A stretch of DNA of 64,000 nt from Pseudomonas sp. KUIN-1. Its GTDB lineage: Bacteria > Pseudomonadota > Gammaproteobacteria > Pseudomonadales > Pseudomonadaceae. The DNA lies in the NCBI RefSeq assembly GCF_009176725.1, contig NZ_AP020337.1:1860001-1924000 (forward strand), read 5' to 3'. The position numbers were made by a program, and so were the translations under genes. The notes below the pieces were generated by a model, which was not told where the DNA came from, did not search any database, and saw only the letters and a program-made list of their open reading frames with translations. Below, piece by piece: positions 27,757 to 35,803 of this stretch. Positions within the stretch are counted from its first letter, which is position 1. Each line of letters starts with the position of its first letter.

Positions 27757-28179
27757 TTAGGACCGAAAGGGGGCAGATTCACCCACGCATTGCTTCAACC
27801 GGGCAATAACCTTAGGAGATGTTTTTTCGATATCGACCCTACCAGCCCTATCAAGGTAGATGTCTATCGTTGCCCAGCGCTTAGGTGTGATGTCCATGCA
27901 TTTTCGTAAACCTCTGTCGGTCCACCAAAAGAACACCATGAAGAAGTTCTCATCAGGGAATACATGACCAAACTCCGATGTCGCTTCCCCCGGTAGCATT
28001 CGCTGCCGTGTAATCTGGTCGTGAGTGTTCCAAATTAAGCGCAGTTCGTCCGTGGCTTCTTTAGGGTAGTGGACAATTACGCCTGGAGCAGCAAGGTACC
28101 AAGCCACCAGCGGAGCTATCAATAGGAAAAGGAACAAGTAACGGGCCTTAATTTTCTTTGCATTTGTGCTCAATAACAT
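27757..28179 (-). CDS. Putative immunity protein 2 (membrane-anchored paralogue)
   Basis: A 140-residue protein. A short basic start (MLLSTNAKKIKAR) leads into one membrane helix (YLFLFLLIAPLVAWYLAAPG). A ~105-residue domain follows with LRLIWNTHDQ, EFGHVFPDENFFMVFFWWTDRGLRKCMDITP, TIDIYLDRAGR and SPKVIARLKQC. The basic-inside rule places the domain in the periplasm. It is a clear paralogue of the genes on either side at moderate identity. It is spaced 34 bp from immunity gene 3 and cotranscribed with the toxin. The name immunity protein is inferred from position and multiplicity; no family name is known to me. Confidence 0.65.
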   Translation of the reverse strand: MLLSTNAKKIKARYLFLFLLIAPLVAWYLAAPGVIVHYPKEATDELRLIWNTHDQITRQRMLPGEATSEFGHVFPDENFFMVFFWWTDRGLRKCMDITPKRWATIDIYLDRAGRVDIEKTSPKVIARLKQCVGESAPFRS

Positions 28180-28213
28180 GTGCTACCCATTCTTGCGCGG
28201 CTGGTTGGGCACC

Positions 28214-28639
28214 TTAAGGCCGGAAAGGATCAGCGTCACCCTCACATCTCTTCAAGCGAGCAATAACGTCAGGGCCAGTTTTAGCAGTTTCGATGCGGCC
28301 TCTGTCATCGAGGTAGATGTCTATCACGCTGCCCCATTTTGGCGTAATTGCTATACACCTCCGCAGACTCTTTTCATTCCACCAATCAAAGTTCATAAAA
28401 AACTTCTCATTGGGGAAGATATGCCCGATATCGTATGTGCCTTGACCCGGAAGCATTCCTTCTTTATGAGTGTTGTGCTGGGTGTTCCAGATCACACGAA
28501 GCTCGTCTGTAGCTTCTTTAGAATAATGGACACGAACGATAGGGGTCGCCACGTACCAGAACAGCGCTGGAAGAATTATGAATGCCCCAATAAGATACCG
28601 GGCCTTAATATTTTTCACAGACATGGACACTGGCGCCAT
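28214..28639 (-). CDS. Putative immunity protein 3 (cognate of the intact toxin)
   Basis: A 141-residue protein overlapping the last 35 bases of the toxin gene in another frame, as cognate immunity genes often do. The basic start (MSVKNIKAR) is followed by a membrane helix (YLIGAFIILPALFWYVATPIV). The domain has LRVIWNTQHN, DIGHIFPNEKFFMNFDWWNEK, CIAITPKWGSVIDIYLDDRGR and PDVIARLKRC. The start is uncertain. The ATG at 28639 abuts GGGGAG too closely, a GTG at 28630 has ideal spacing, and an ATG at 28624 matches the paralogue start. All three stay in frame. The mature domain is predicted periplasmic, which suggests where the toxin acts. Confidence 0.7.
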   Translation of the reverse strand: MAPVSMSVKNIKARYLIGAFIILPALFWYVATPIVRVHYSKEATDELRVIWNTQHNTHKEGMLPGQGTYDIGHIFPNEKFFMNFDWWNEKSLRRCIAITPKWGSVIDIYLDDRGRIETAKTGPDVIARLKRCEGDADPFRP

Positions 28640-29768
28640 CTCCCCATTCTGACGGTGTGACCGCGAGTACTTTGTCCATGATCATTCTTGCCGTGACGCC
28701 TCCGTTTGGATTCTCATAGAAGAGTTTAACGCCAATGCTAATAGAAATCCGATCCGGGACGTCATCCCATGCGCGCATCCCTTCCACGCCCTCAGTGGCA
28801 TGAGGTCCTTTGAGTCTCTGATCTTCTTTGGCTTCGAATATCTGCTCTCCCCACCGTCGTAATTGATCTGAAACAATCTGCTCGACACCCGCGCCGTCTA
28901 AAAGGACGCTCTCACTGAGTCCTCCGGCCATGCCCACATAGCCGTAATGAATGTTGGACCAAATATCGTAGTAGTAGTCGTACTTGCCTTGCCTATGGCG
29001 ATACCTGCCAAACTTCGCGTGGATCTTTGGTTTGTGGTCCCAATCACGACCCTGGCCTACTCGCTCAGTCCAAAGGATCATGGCTGCCGCCATGTTTGAA
29101 GCGCCGATAGCTTGAGGGCTGGTGTTCCCTATTTGGGCGTACCAAGGCAGGTCCATTTTTTTACGAGTCTCTTCCGCAACGTCATAGCTGAGCAGCTCAT
29201 TCATCTTCAAGACGGAGGAGTGGTGGATATTGTTGTTCATCTCGTCTGCGATGTAGGTCGCCAGCTTCTCCATCATGTTCGGATGCGTACAGCCTTCAGG
29301 TCCATCATTTGGTACAGCTTCCTCTTCAGGTTTCTCACGGGCCGCATTTGGATTTACCAAAGCGTTTGCCGCCAAGGCTTTCTCCGTGAGCTTCGGGTCA
29401 GCCAACAAGGTCGCCATCTTCTCGTCGTCCACGGAACCGTCTGGCCGGAAGGCCCCCAGCGCCATGAAGTTAATAATGGTCGCGCCACCAGGGTCACCCA
29501 TGACGAAGCCGCCACCGACATTACTGGAGCCCGTGATGATTGTCCCGCCGTGACTGGTTGGGCTTCCCAAGTGGGCCATAGGACGGCCATTCACCTGAAT
29601 AGATGGGAAACCTGAAGTGATGACCGCCTCGCACCCACAGGTATCACCCACGCGTGCCGCGCCCATGCCGTTGATGTTGACGTCACCGGATGCAGAAGCG
29701 ATCGGCGTTGTACCGTGACCCGGCAATGGGCAGGCGTGCTTGTCGCCCAATCGAGCTGAAGAAATCAT
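28605..29768 (-). CDS. PAAR-domain polymorphic toxin, type 44-like C-terminal domain (T6SS effector)
   Basis: A 387-residue protein. Residues 1-~90 are a PAAR domain (MISSARLGDKHACPLPGHGT, then GAARVGDTCGCEAVITSG, PMAHLGSPTSHGG). PAAR domains cap the VgrG spike of the type VI secretion system. A Pro/Glu linker with Cys-His (PEGCTHPNMME) precedes a toxin domain at ~165-387. The toxin has KFGRYRHRQGKYDYYYDIWS, NIHYGYVGMAGGLSESVLLDGAG and RISISIGVKLFY, which I recognise as the polymorphic toxin type 44 pattern. AAGGA lies 9 bp before the ATG. There is no VgrG, adaptor or T6SS core gene nearby, so it is an orphan effector cassette. Its base composition is visibly less GC-rich than its neighbours, as expected for transferred toxins. 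Confidence 0.8.
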   Translation of the reverse strand: MISSARLGDKHACPLPGHGTTPIASASGDVNINGMGAARVGDTCGCEAVITSGFPSIQVNGRPMAHLGSPTSHGGTIITGSSNVGGGFVMGDPGGATIINFMALGAFRPDGSVDDEKMATLLADPKLTEKALAANALVNPNAAREKPEEEAVPNDGPEGCTHPNMMEKLATYIADEMNNNIHHSSVLKMNELLSYDVAEETRKKMDLPWYAQIGNTSPQAIGASNMAAAMILWTERVGQGRDWDHKPKIHAKFGRYRHRQGKYDYYYDIWSNIHYGYVGMAGGLSESVLLDGAGVEQIVSDQLRRWGEQIFEAKEDQRLKGPHATEGVEGMRAWDDVPDRISISIGVKLFYENPNGGVTARMIMDKVLAVTPSEWGDGASVHVCEKY

Positions 29769-30071
29769 TGCAGGCCGTCCTTGTGTCTTTGATCCGTTGA
29801 CAATAATCAGCGTTTAATTGACGGATGGGAGGCTATCGGAGACGTGAAAGGCGGTCTGTAGGAGAAGTCTTAATTTTCGCGTGGTGCCCTGAGAATCTGA
29901 TCGGGATCTCATCTATATTTCTGGCTGTGGTGGGTGACATCGTCGTAGTGGTAGCAAATCTTAGTGCCTGAAAGAGTCTGGCTGGCCGTGGGGGGGAAGG
30001 TGGTGTGAGAGGACGGCGGGTGTGAACCCGCCCCCTACTCGATTCTGCGTTTATAGGTCTCGGGCCGTCAA
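29769..30071. other. Spacer between toxin start and mntP
   Basis: About 300 bp without a gene. It should contain the toxin promoter: TTGACAATAATCAG at about 29806 is the most promoter-like piece on the plus strand, while the minus strand shows AT-rich stretches near 29870 and 29915. A GGCGGG-TGTGAA-CCCGCC hairpin lies near 30017-30034. The IS-like 26-mer is at 29965-29990. Confidence 0.45.
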
Positions 30072-30644
30072 TCAGGCCGCCGCAGACAGGTGCTCATAAA
30101 GAATCGTCGCACCCACCACGATCAACACGATACCGCCAATGATTTCAGCGCGTTTGCCGACCATGGTGCCCAGCACCCGGCCCAGCATCACGCCGATGGT
30201 GACCATGACCGTGGTCGCCAGGCCGATGGCCAGGGCGGCAACCACGATATTGACGTCGACAAACGCCAGGCCTACGCCGACCGCCAGTGCATCGATACTG
30301 GTGGCGAATGCGGTGACGGCGAGAATCCAGAAAGAATGCTGCCCCGGCTTTTCCTGCTCTTCGTCATCGTCGTGCTTGATGCCGTTGTAGATCATGTGCA
30401 GGCCGAGCACCAGCAACAGGGTGAAGGCGATCCAGTGATCCCAGCTCTCGGCGAAGCGCGCAGCCACCTGGCCAATGCCCCAGCCGATGACCGGCGTGAT
30501 GGTTTCGATGGCGCCGAATATGAGGCCCGTGCGCAACGCTTCGAGAAAGCGCGGTTTATGCAGGCTTGCTCCTTTACCAAGAGCCGCAGCAAAGGCGTCC
30601 GTGGACATGGCAAGCGCGAGAAAGAGGAGGGAAATCGGGTTCAC
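30072..30644 (-). CDS. mntP: Manganese efflux pump MntP
   Basis: A 190-residue inner-membrane exporter of Mn2+ with six helices in two inverted halves. The family signatures are [16 protein letters not shown] in the first half and [20 protein letters not shown] in the second; the paired Asp residues in the two DAxA motifs form the metal path. An acidic cytoplasmic loop ([13 protein letters not shown]) separates the halves. It starts at a GTG. The upstream leader contains a yybP-ykoY riboswitch, so expression should rise when Mn2+ is in excess. Confidence 0.93.
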   Translation of the reverse strand: MNPISLLFLALAMSTDAFAAALGKGASLHKPRFLEALRTGLIFGAIETITPVIGWGIGQVAARFAESWDHWIAFTLLLVLGLHMIYNGIKHDDDEEQEKPGQHSFWILAVTAFATSIDALAVGVGLAFVDVNIVVAALAIGLATTVMVTIGVMLGRVLGTMVGKRAEIIGGIVLIVVGATILYEHLSAAA

Positions 30645-30704
30645 GGTTATATCCAGTCGGGCTATGAGTCAACGACGCAACCACACGCCCGACTTTAGGC
30701 ATGG

Positions 30705-30818
30705 ATGCATCGTTGGTCTCGCCAACCAGAAGGTGTTCGCACCACGGCATGCTGCCGAGAATGTTGATACGAACGCTCTGTGACCGGAGTCACGAGCAGG
30801 CTACTCCCCAACAAGGGC
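30705..30818 (-). promoter_or_regulatory. yybP-ykoY manganese riboswitch upstream of mntP
   Basis: On the minus strand the leader has the family core TTGGGGAGTAGC at its 5' side and a stem with TGACTCCGGTCA. It continues with TATCAACATTCTCGGCAGC in the middle and GGTTGGCGAGACCAACGA at the 3' side, matching the conserved GAGACC. The order and spacing fit yybP-ykoY RNAs, which bind Mn2+ and usually sit before mntP. About 60 nt separate the aptamer from the GTG start, enough for control of translation start. Confidence 0.85.
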
Positions 30819-30872
30819 CGCCACTATAGCCATGTGAATGTGAAAAATATATGTACGGGCATGCTCGAAAGC

Positions 30873-30905
30873 AAAAAAACCCCATCACGAGGATGGGGTT
30901 CTTCT
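30873..30905 (-). terminator. Rho-independent terminator of acnB
   Basis: On the minus strand AACCCCATC, loop CTC, GTGATGGGGTT and a run of seven T follow the acnB stop by about 17 bp. Confidence 0.88.
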
Positions 30906-30922
30906 GATGCCTGCTTTCGTGC

Positions 30923-33523
30923 TTACACTTGAACGGCCGGGATGTTGGCGTTCGCTGCGGCTTCACGGAACTCGGCGATTTGATCGAAGCTCAGGTAGCG
31001 GTACACGTCCGCTGCCATGGTGTCGATCTGGTTGGCGTAGCCCATGTACTCTTCGACCGTCGGCAGACGACCCAGAATCGAGGCAACGGACGCCAGCTCG
31101 GCCGAGGCCAGGTAGACGTTCGCGCCATCACCCAGACGGTTCGGGAAGTTACGGGTCGAGGTCGACACCACGGTCGCGTTCGGTTCAACGCGTGCCTGGT
31201 TACCCATGCACAGCGAGCAGCCCGGCATTTCCATGCGTGCGCCAGCCTTGCCGTAGATGCCGTAGTAGCCTTCTTCGGTCAGCTGGTGAGCATCCATCTT
31301 GGTCGGCGGCGACAGCCACAGACGCGTCGGCAACTGGCCCTTGACCTGATCCAGCAACTTGCCCGCAGCGCGGAAGTGGCCGATGTTGGTCATGCACGAA
31401 CCGATGAACACTTCGTCGATCTTCTCGCCCTGTACCGAAGACAGCAGGCGGGCATCGTCCGGGTCGTTCGGCGCGCAGAGCACAGGCTCCTTGACGTCGG
31501 CCAGATCGATTTCGATGATTTCGGCGTACTCGGCGTCCTTGTCGGCTTCCAGCAGCTCCGGGTTGGCAACCCAGGCTTCCATCGCCTGAGCACGACGCTC
31601 CAGGGTGCGAGGATCACCGTAACCCTGTTCGATCATCCAGCGCAGCAGGGTGATGTTCGAATTCAGGTATTCGATGATTGGCTCTTTGGCCAGCTTGATG
31701 GTGCAACCGGCAGCCGAACGCTCGGCAGAGGCGTCGGACAGCTCGAAAGCCTGTTCGATGCTCAGGTTGTCGAGGCCTTCGATCTCCAGGATGCGACCGG
31801 AGAATGCGTTCTTCTTGCCTTTCTTCTCTACGGTCAGCAGGCCAGCCTGAATCGCGTAGTAAGGAATGGCGTGAACCAGGTCGCGCAGGGTGATGCCAGG
31901 TTGCATCTTGCCCTTGAAGCGAACCAGGATCGATTCAGGCATGTCCAGCGGCATGACGCCCGTTGCAGCAGCGAATGCCACCAGGCCGGAACCGGCCGGG
32001 AAGGAGATACCGATCGGGAAGCGGGTGTGCGAGTCGCCACCGGTGCCGACGGTGTCCGGCAGCAGCATGCGGTTCAGCCAGCTGTGGATGATGCCGTCGC
32101 CCGGACGCAGGGAAACGCCACCGCGGGTCATGATGAAGTCAGGCAGCGTGTGGTGCGTCTTGACGTCGATCGGCTTCGGATAGGCCGCGGTGTGGCAGAA
32201 CGACTGCATGACCAGATCGGTCGAGAAGCCCAGGCACGCCAGGTCTTTCAGTTCGTCGCGGGTCATCGGGCCAGTGGTGTCCTGGGAGCCGACGGTGGTC
32301 ATCTTCGGTTCGCAGTAGGTGCCCGGACGAACGCCCGCTACGCCGCATGCCTTGCCGACCATCTTCTGCGCCAGGGTGTAACCCTTGGTGCTTTCGGCTG
32401 GCTGGTCAGGGGTCTTGAACAGGTCGAACTCCGGCAGGCCCAGTTCGGCGCGCGCCTTGCTGGTCAGGCCACGACCGATGATCAGCGGAATACGGCCGCC
32501 AGCGCGGACTTCGTCGAGCAGCACCGGGGTCTTCATTTCGAAGGTGGTGATGACTTCGTCGCTGTCGTGCTTGCAGACCTTGCCGGCGTAGGGGTAGACG
32601 TCGATCACGTCACCCATGTTGATGTTCGAGACATCGAATTCGATTGGCAGAGCGCCGGCATCTTCCATGGTGTTGTAGAAGATCGGAGCAATTTTGCTGC
32701 CGAAGCAGAAACCGCCGGCACGCTTGTTCGGGACGTAAGGGACGTCGTCGCCGAAGAACCAGAGTACCGAGTTGGTTGCCGATTTACGCGAGGAACCGGT
32801 ACCGACCACGTCACCGACGTAGGCAATCGGGAAGCCCTGACCGCGCATTTCTTCGATCTGCTTCATCGGGCCGATGGCGCCCTGAACGTCAGGGACGATG
32901 CCGTCACGGGCCATTTTCAGCATGGCCAGGGCGTGCAGCGGGATGTCCGGACGCGACCAGGCATCAGGGGCAGGGGACAGGTCGTCGGTGTTGGTTTCGC
33001 CGGTGACCTTGAAGACGCGCAGGCTGATCTTGTCGGCCAGCGTCGGGCGCTTCTTGAACCACTCGCCGTCAGCCCAGGACTGCAGCACAGCCTTGGCGTG
33101 GGCATTGCCGTTCTTGGCTTTTTCGGCCACGTCGTGGAAGGCGTCGAACATCAGCAGGGTGTGCTTGAGTTGTTCGGCAGCGACCGGCGCGAGGGTGGCG
33201 TCGTCGAGCAGTTCAACCAGGGTGACGATGTTGTAGCCACCTTGCATGGTGCCGAGCAGTTCGGTAGCGCGTTTTTTGTCGATCAGGGGAGAAGTGGCTT
33301 CGCCCTTGGCCAGGGCAGACAGGAAACCGGCCTTGACGTAGGCAGCTTCGTCAACGCCTGGCGGAACGCGATTGGTGATCAGATCGACAAGGAAAGCTTC
33401 TTCGCCAGCCGGGGGATTCTTCAGCAGCTCGACCAGGCCTGCAGTTTGTTCGGCGTTAAGCGGCTGGGGCACGATGCCCTGGGCGGCACGCTCTTCGATA
33501 TGTTTACGGTAGGCTTCAAGCAC
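30923..33523 (-). CDS. acnB: Aconitate hydratase B
   Basis: An 866-residue citrate-cycle enzyme converting citrate to isocitrate (also 2-methylisocitrate) with a 4Fe-4S cluster. It has the AcnB order: N-terminal HEAT-like domain ([20 protein letters not shown]), a swivel domain ([17 protein letters not shown]), then the three catalytic domains. The cluster cysteines are in [13 protein letters not shown] and [12 protein letters not shown]. The GTG at 33523 is chosen as start because AGGG lies about 8 bp upstream and family proteins begin at LEAYRKH; an ATG 15 bp further up is less likely. It is monocistronic with its own terminator. A large inverted-repeat element lies upstream. Confidence 0.96.
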   Translation of the reverse strand: MLEAYRKHIEERAAQGIVPQPLNAEQTAGLVELLKNPPAGEEAFLVDLITNRVPPGVDEAAYVKAGFLSALAKGEATSPLIDKKRATELLGTMQGGYNIVTLVELLDDATLAPVAAEQLKHTLLMFDAFHDVAEKAKNGNAHAKAVLQSWADGEWFKKRPTLADKISLRVFKVTGETNTDDLSPAPDAWSRPDIPLHALAMLKMARDGIVPDVQGAIGPMKQIEEMRGQGFPIAYVGDVVGTGSSRKSATNSVLWFFGDDVPYVPNKRAGGFCFGSKIAPIFYNTMEDAGALPIEFDVSNINMGDVIDVYPYAGKVCKHDSDEVITTFEMKTPVLLDEVRAGGRIPLIIGRGLTSKARAELGLPEFDLFKTPDQPAESTKGYTLAQKMVGKACGVAGVRPGTYCEPKMTTVGSQDTTGPMTRDELKDLACLGFSTDLVMQSFCHTAAYPKPIDVKTHHTLPDFIMTRGGVSLRPGDGIIHSWLNRMLLPDTVGTGGDSHTRFPIGISFPAGSGLVAFAAATGVMPLDMPESILVRFKGKMQPGITLRDLVHAIPYYAIQAGLLTVEKKGKKNAFSGRILEIEGLDNLSIEQAFELSDASAERSAAGCTIKLAKEPIIEYLNSNITLLRWMIEQGYGDPRTLERRAQAMEAWVANPELLEADKDAEYAEIIEIDLADVKEPVLCAPNDPDDARLLSSVQGEKIDEVFIGSCMTNIGHFRAAGKLLDQVKGQLPTRLWLSPPTKMDAHQLTEEGYYGIYGKAGARMEMPGCSLCMGNQARVEPNATVVSTSTRNFPNRLGDGANVYLASAELASVASILGRLPTVEEYMGYANQIDTMAADVYRYLSFDQIAEFREAAANANIPAVQV

Positions 33524-33640
33524 AGTATTAACCCTCATCAGTGGTCCCAAATGGGTGTCCGGGACGCTCATCCAGAAATCGCCCGTACCCACGCAAGGCT
33601 TATTGAGCCTTGTTGGCAGGGTATCGGTGATTCCTAACAG

Positions 33641-33777
33641 AAGCTGTTTTCAAAGTTTTACGCCTGCAGGGCGGGGGGAGTGGCGGTCGACACGGCCATT
33701 CGTGATGAGGGAATGGCCTGTCGACGCCGCACTGCGGGATTAACTTGACTGTGCTCGTGACGCTTTGAAAACAGCTT
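33641..33777. repeat. 137-bp inverted-repeat (cruciform/MITE-like) element
   Basis: Perfect 15-bp terminal inverted repeats AAGCTGTTTTCAAAG (33641-33655) and CTTTGAAAACAGCTT (33763-33777) bound an inner second inverted repeat, GGTCGACACGGCCATTC against GAATGGCCTGTCGAC, with GTGATGAGG at the centre. No coding sequence fits it. It lies in the acnB upstream region (33524-33925), which holds no gene. It may be a miniature transposable element or a folded 5' leader RNA of acnB. Confidence 0.7.
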
Positions 33778-33925
33778 CCAACGGACATTGGCGCCTTAAA
33801 AGGCTCGCTGATTCTACGCCAAAACTTTGCCAAAGGTAAGTTAGCCCCTACATCTTCGGGGGTGAACTTGCTTAGACAAAGGGCTAACATGAGTCCCTGT
33901 TTCGCCTTCCGCAGTCCTGCCTGAC

Positions 33926-34396
33926 ATGCCCGATTACATTATCAAAACTCCCTGCGTCGGCCTCTGCTCCACTGTTTACGGGGATCTGGTGTGCCGTGGC
34001 TGCAAGCGGTTCCACCACGAGGTCATCCACTGGAACGGCTATAACGAAGACGAAAAAAGAGCCGTCTGGCTGCGTCTGGAGCAACTGCTGGTCCAGGTTA
34101 TGACTGCCAAGCTCGAAGTCTTCGATGCCGACAGGCTGCGTGCGCAGCTCATCCAGCGCAAGATCCGCTTTGTGCCGCACCAGTCCGAATATTGCTGGGC
34201 TTACCAGTTGATCGCCCGTGGTGCCCGGGTCATCAGCCAGGTCGAGGCCTATGGTTTTGTGCTGTTGCCGGAGTTCCGCGACTGGACGCTGCCGGAACTG
34301 CGCGATGCGATCGACCGCGAGTTTTTCCTGCTGTCCGAGGCGCACTATCAGCGTTACATCGCGCCAGGCTTTTTGCGCGACGCCTTCGGCGCCTGA
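33926..34396 (+). CDS. DUF1289-domain protein
   Basis: A 156-residue cytoplasmic protein. Residues ~5-55 are a DUF1289 domain with the cysteine pattern TPCVGLCSTVYGDLVCRGCKRFHHEVIHW and the following WNGYNEDEKRAVWLRLE, a short Cys-rich motif that probably binds metal. The C-terminal ~100 residues are an extension seen in Pseudomonas (WAYQLIARGARVISQVEAYG). Function is unknown. It precedes miaE by 84 bp but miaE has its own -10 box. Confidence 0.8.
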   Translation: MPDYIIKTPCVGLCSTVYGDLVCRGCKRFHHEVIHWNGYNEDEKRAVWLRLEQLLVQVMTAKLEVFDADRLRAQLIQRKIRFVPHQSEYCWAYQLIARGARVISQVEAYGFVLLPEFRDWTLPELRDAIDREFFLLSEAHYQRYIAPGFLRDAFGA

Positions 34397-34440
34397 CAAA
34401 CCCGGCATGCTTTTGTGTCGCGGGGCATCGTGGCTCCTCG

Positions 34441-34446
34441 TATAAT
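34441..34446 (+). promoter_or_regulatory. Probable -10 box of miaE
   Basis: A perfect TATAAT, 35 bp before the miaE start. No good TTGACA lies 16-18 bp upstream, so only the -10 element is claimed. Confidence 0.45.
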
Positions 34447-34480
34447 GCCCGGCCGTGCCTCTCCGTCATCCTGTGAGCCT

Positions 34481-35092
34481 ATGTACCCGATCCCTGAAAT
34501 CGAAGCCTTCCTGCTTTGCCGCACCCCCGACAGCTGGGTCCAGGCCGCGCTGCGCAATCTGGACATCCTGCTGATCGATCATGCGAACAACGAGAAGAAG
34601 GCCGCCGGGGCCGCGTTCCAGTTCATGTTTCAGTACAACGACAAGTTCGACCTGCTGAGCAAGATGTCACGTCTGGCCCGGGAAGAACTGCGCCATTTCG
34701 AGCAAGTCATCAGCATCATCAGAAAGCGCCAGATCCCCATGGCCAATATCAGCTCGGCCCGTTATGCCGGAGCGCTGCGCAAGCTGGTGCGCAATCACAA
34801 CCCGTACCGGCTGACCGATGCGTTGATCGTCGGTGCCATCGTCGAGGCGCGTTCCTGCGAACGCTTCGCCGCGCTGGTGCCGCATCTGGACGAAGAGCTG
34901 GCCAAGTTCTATGGCGGTCTGCTGAAGTCCGAAGCGCGGCACTTTCAGGACTACCTCAAGCTGGCTTACAGCTACGGCGACAAGGCTGATGTCGATGCCA
35001 AGATCGAGGAGATCCGTCTGGCCGAGCGTGAGCTGATCGAAAGCCCTGACGAAGAGTTCCGCTTTCACAGTGGCGTACCTGTCGCCGCCTGA
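34481..35092 (+). CDS. miaE: tRNA-(ms2io6A) hydroxylase MiaE
   Basis: A 203-residue non-haem diiron monooxygenase that hydroxylates the isopentenyl side chain of ms2i6A37 in tRNAs reading UNN codons. The diiron ligands appear in two helix-bundle pairs: DHANNEKKAAG with Glu, REELRHFEQV (ExxH), VEARSCERF and KSEARHFQDYL (ExxxH). Length matches the Pseudomonas/Salmonella enzyme. The start MYPIPEIEAF at 34481 is chosen; a frame reaching further upstream overlaps the promoter. Followed by a strong terminator. Confidence 0.92.
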   Translation: MYPIPEIEAFLLCRTPDSWVQAALRNLDILLIDHANNEKKAAGAAFQFMFQYNDKFDLLSKMSRLAREELRHFEQVISIIRKRQIPMANISSARYAGALRKLVRNHNPYRLTDALIVGAIVEARSCERFAALVPHLDEELAKFYGGLLKSEARHFQDYLKLAYSYGDKADVDAKIEEIRLAERELIESPDEEFRFHSGVPVAA

Positions 35093-35111
35093 TTGCTCTC
35101 GCGTTCCCTTC

Positions 35112-35144
35112 AAAAACGACCGCCTTGCCAGCGGTCGTTTTTTT
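35112..35144 (+). terminator. Rho-independent terminator of miaE
   Basis: AAAAACGACCGC, loop CTTGCCA, GCGGTCGTTTTTTT, 19 bp after the stop codon. Confidence 0.9.
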
Positions 35145-35176
35145 ATGGGCATTTAGTAAGCAAGCTAATAAATGCT

Positions 35177-35226
35177 TTGACAACGGCTGCCTAGGCAGTA
35201 ATATTTTGCAATCACTGCCTAGGCAG
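35177..35226 (+). promoter_or_regulatory. Promoter and double palindromic operator of the marR-emrAB locus
   Basis: Two identical 12-bp palindromes CTGCCTAGGCAG are at 35187-35198 and 35215-35226, 28 bp centre to centre. A promoter overlaps them: TTGACA (35177-35182), 16-bp spacer, TAATAT (35199-35204). The first palindrome fills the spacer and the second covers about +4 to +15. A MarR dimer bound to each would block RNA polymerase. The flanking bases also extend the symmetry of the whole 41-bp block. Confidence 0.8.
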
Positions 35227-35242
35227 CTATCTGGGTCAATCC

Positions 35243-35731
35243 ATGAAACATTTCAGCCCCGACAATTTTGAATCCAGCCTCATCGGGCTGCTGGTCGGTC
35301 GTACCAATGCGCTCAAAGACCGCATGCTCGACAAGTACCTGCTGCCCTATGACGTGACGTTCGCGCAATTCAAGGTGCTGATCATCATTGCCCAGTTTTC
35401 TACAGATACTCCCGTGGAATTGTGTCGGCACCTGTCGCTGGACAGCGGTTCGATGACCCGCATGCTCGATCGCTTGGAACAGAAGGGGCTGGTGGTGCGC
35501 CAGCGCTCCGCGACCGATCGCCGTCAGGTGCGTCTGGCGCTGACCGAGCAGGGGCAGGCGCTCTCCGATCTGCTGCCGCAGATTGGCGCGGACGCGATGA
35601 ACGACACGTTCGCGGCGCTCGACAGTGAAGAGGTCGAGAGCCTGAAAAGAATTCTCACCAAAGTGCTGGTGGCTGCTGATGACCACATCACTCTGACTCG
35701 TTTGAGCTTCAACCCCAAAGCTAAACGCTGA
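35243..35731 (+). CDS. MarR-family transcriptional regulator (repressor of the efflux genes)
   Basis: A 162-residue winged-helix regulator. The DNA-binding part at ~50-100 contains TPVELCRHLSLDSGSMTRMLDRLEQKGLV, followed by the wing RQRSATDRRQVRLALTEQG with the usual Asp-Arg tip. The N- and C-terminal helices form the dimer interface. It starts 17 bp after the second CTGCCTAGGCAG palindrome, so autorepression is likely, and it is followed 72 bp later by an EmrAB-type pump. By analogy with EmrR it would release the operator on binding a phenolic or lipophilic compound; the ligand is unknown. Confidence 0.9.
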   Translation: MKHFSPDNFESSLIGLLVGRTNALKDRMLDKYLLPYDVTFAQFKVLIIIAQFSTDTPVELCRHLSLDSGSMTRMLDRLEQKGLVVRQRSATDRRQVRLALTEQGQALSDLLPQIGADAMNDTFAALDSEEVESLKRILTKVLVAADDHITLTRLSFNPKAKR

Positions 35732-35803
35732 GCGGCCGACGTGTTGGCAGGCGTGAGCCTGATCGCCGTCGTTCCGTCGCTTCGCTGATTAAAGGTAACT
35801 GCC

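Noticed and set aside
30929-33637. A 902-codon frame antisense to acnB
   Set aside because: Same explanation; its composition is that of a shadow frame (rich in His, Arg, Gln) and acnB is beyond doubt.
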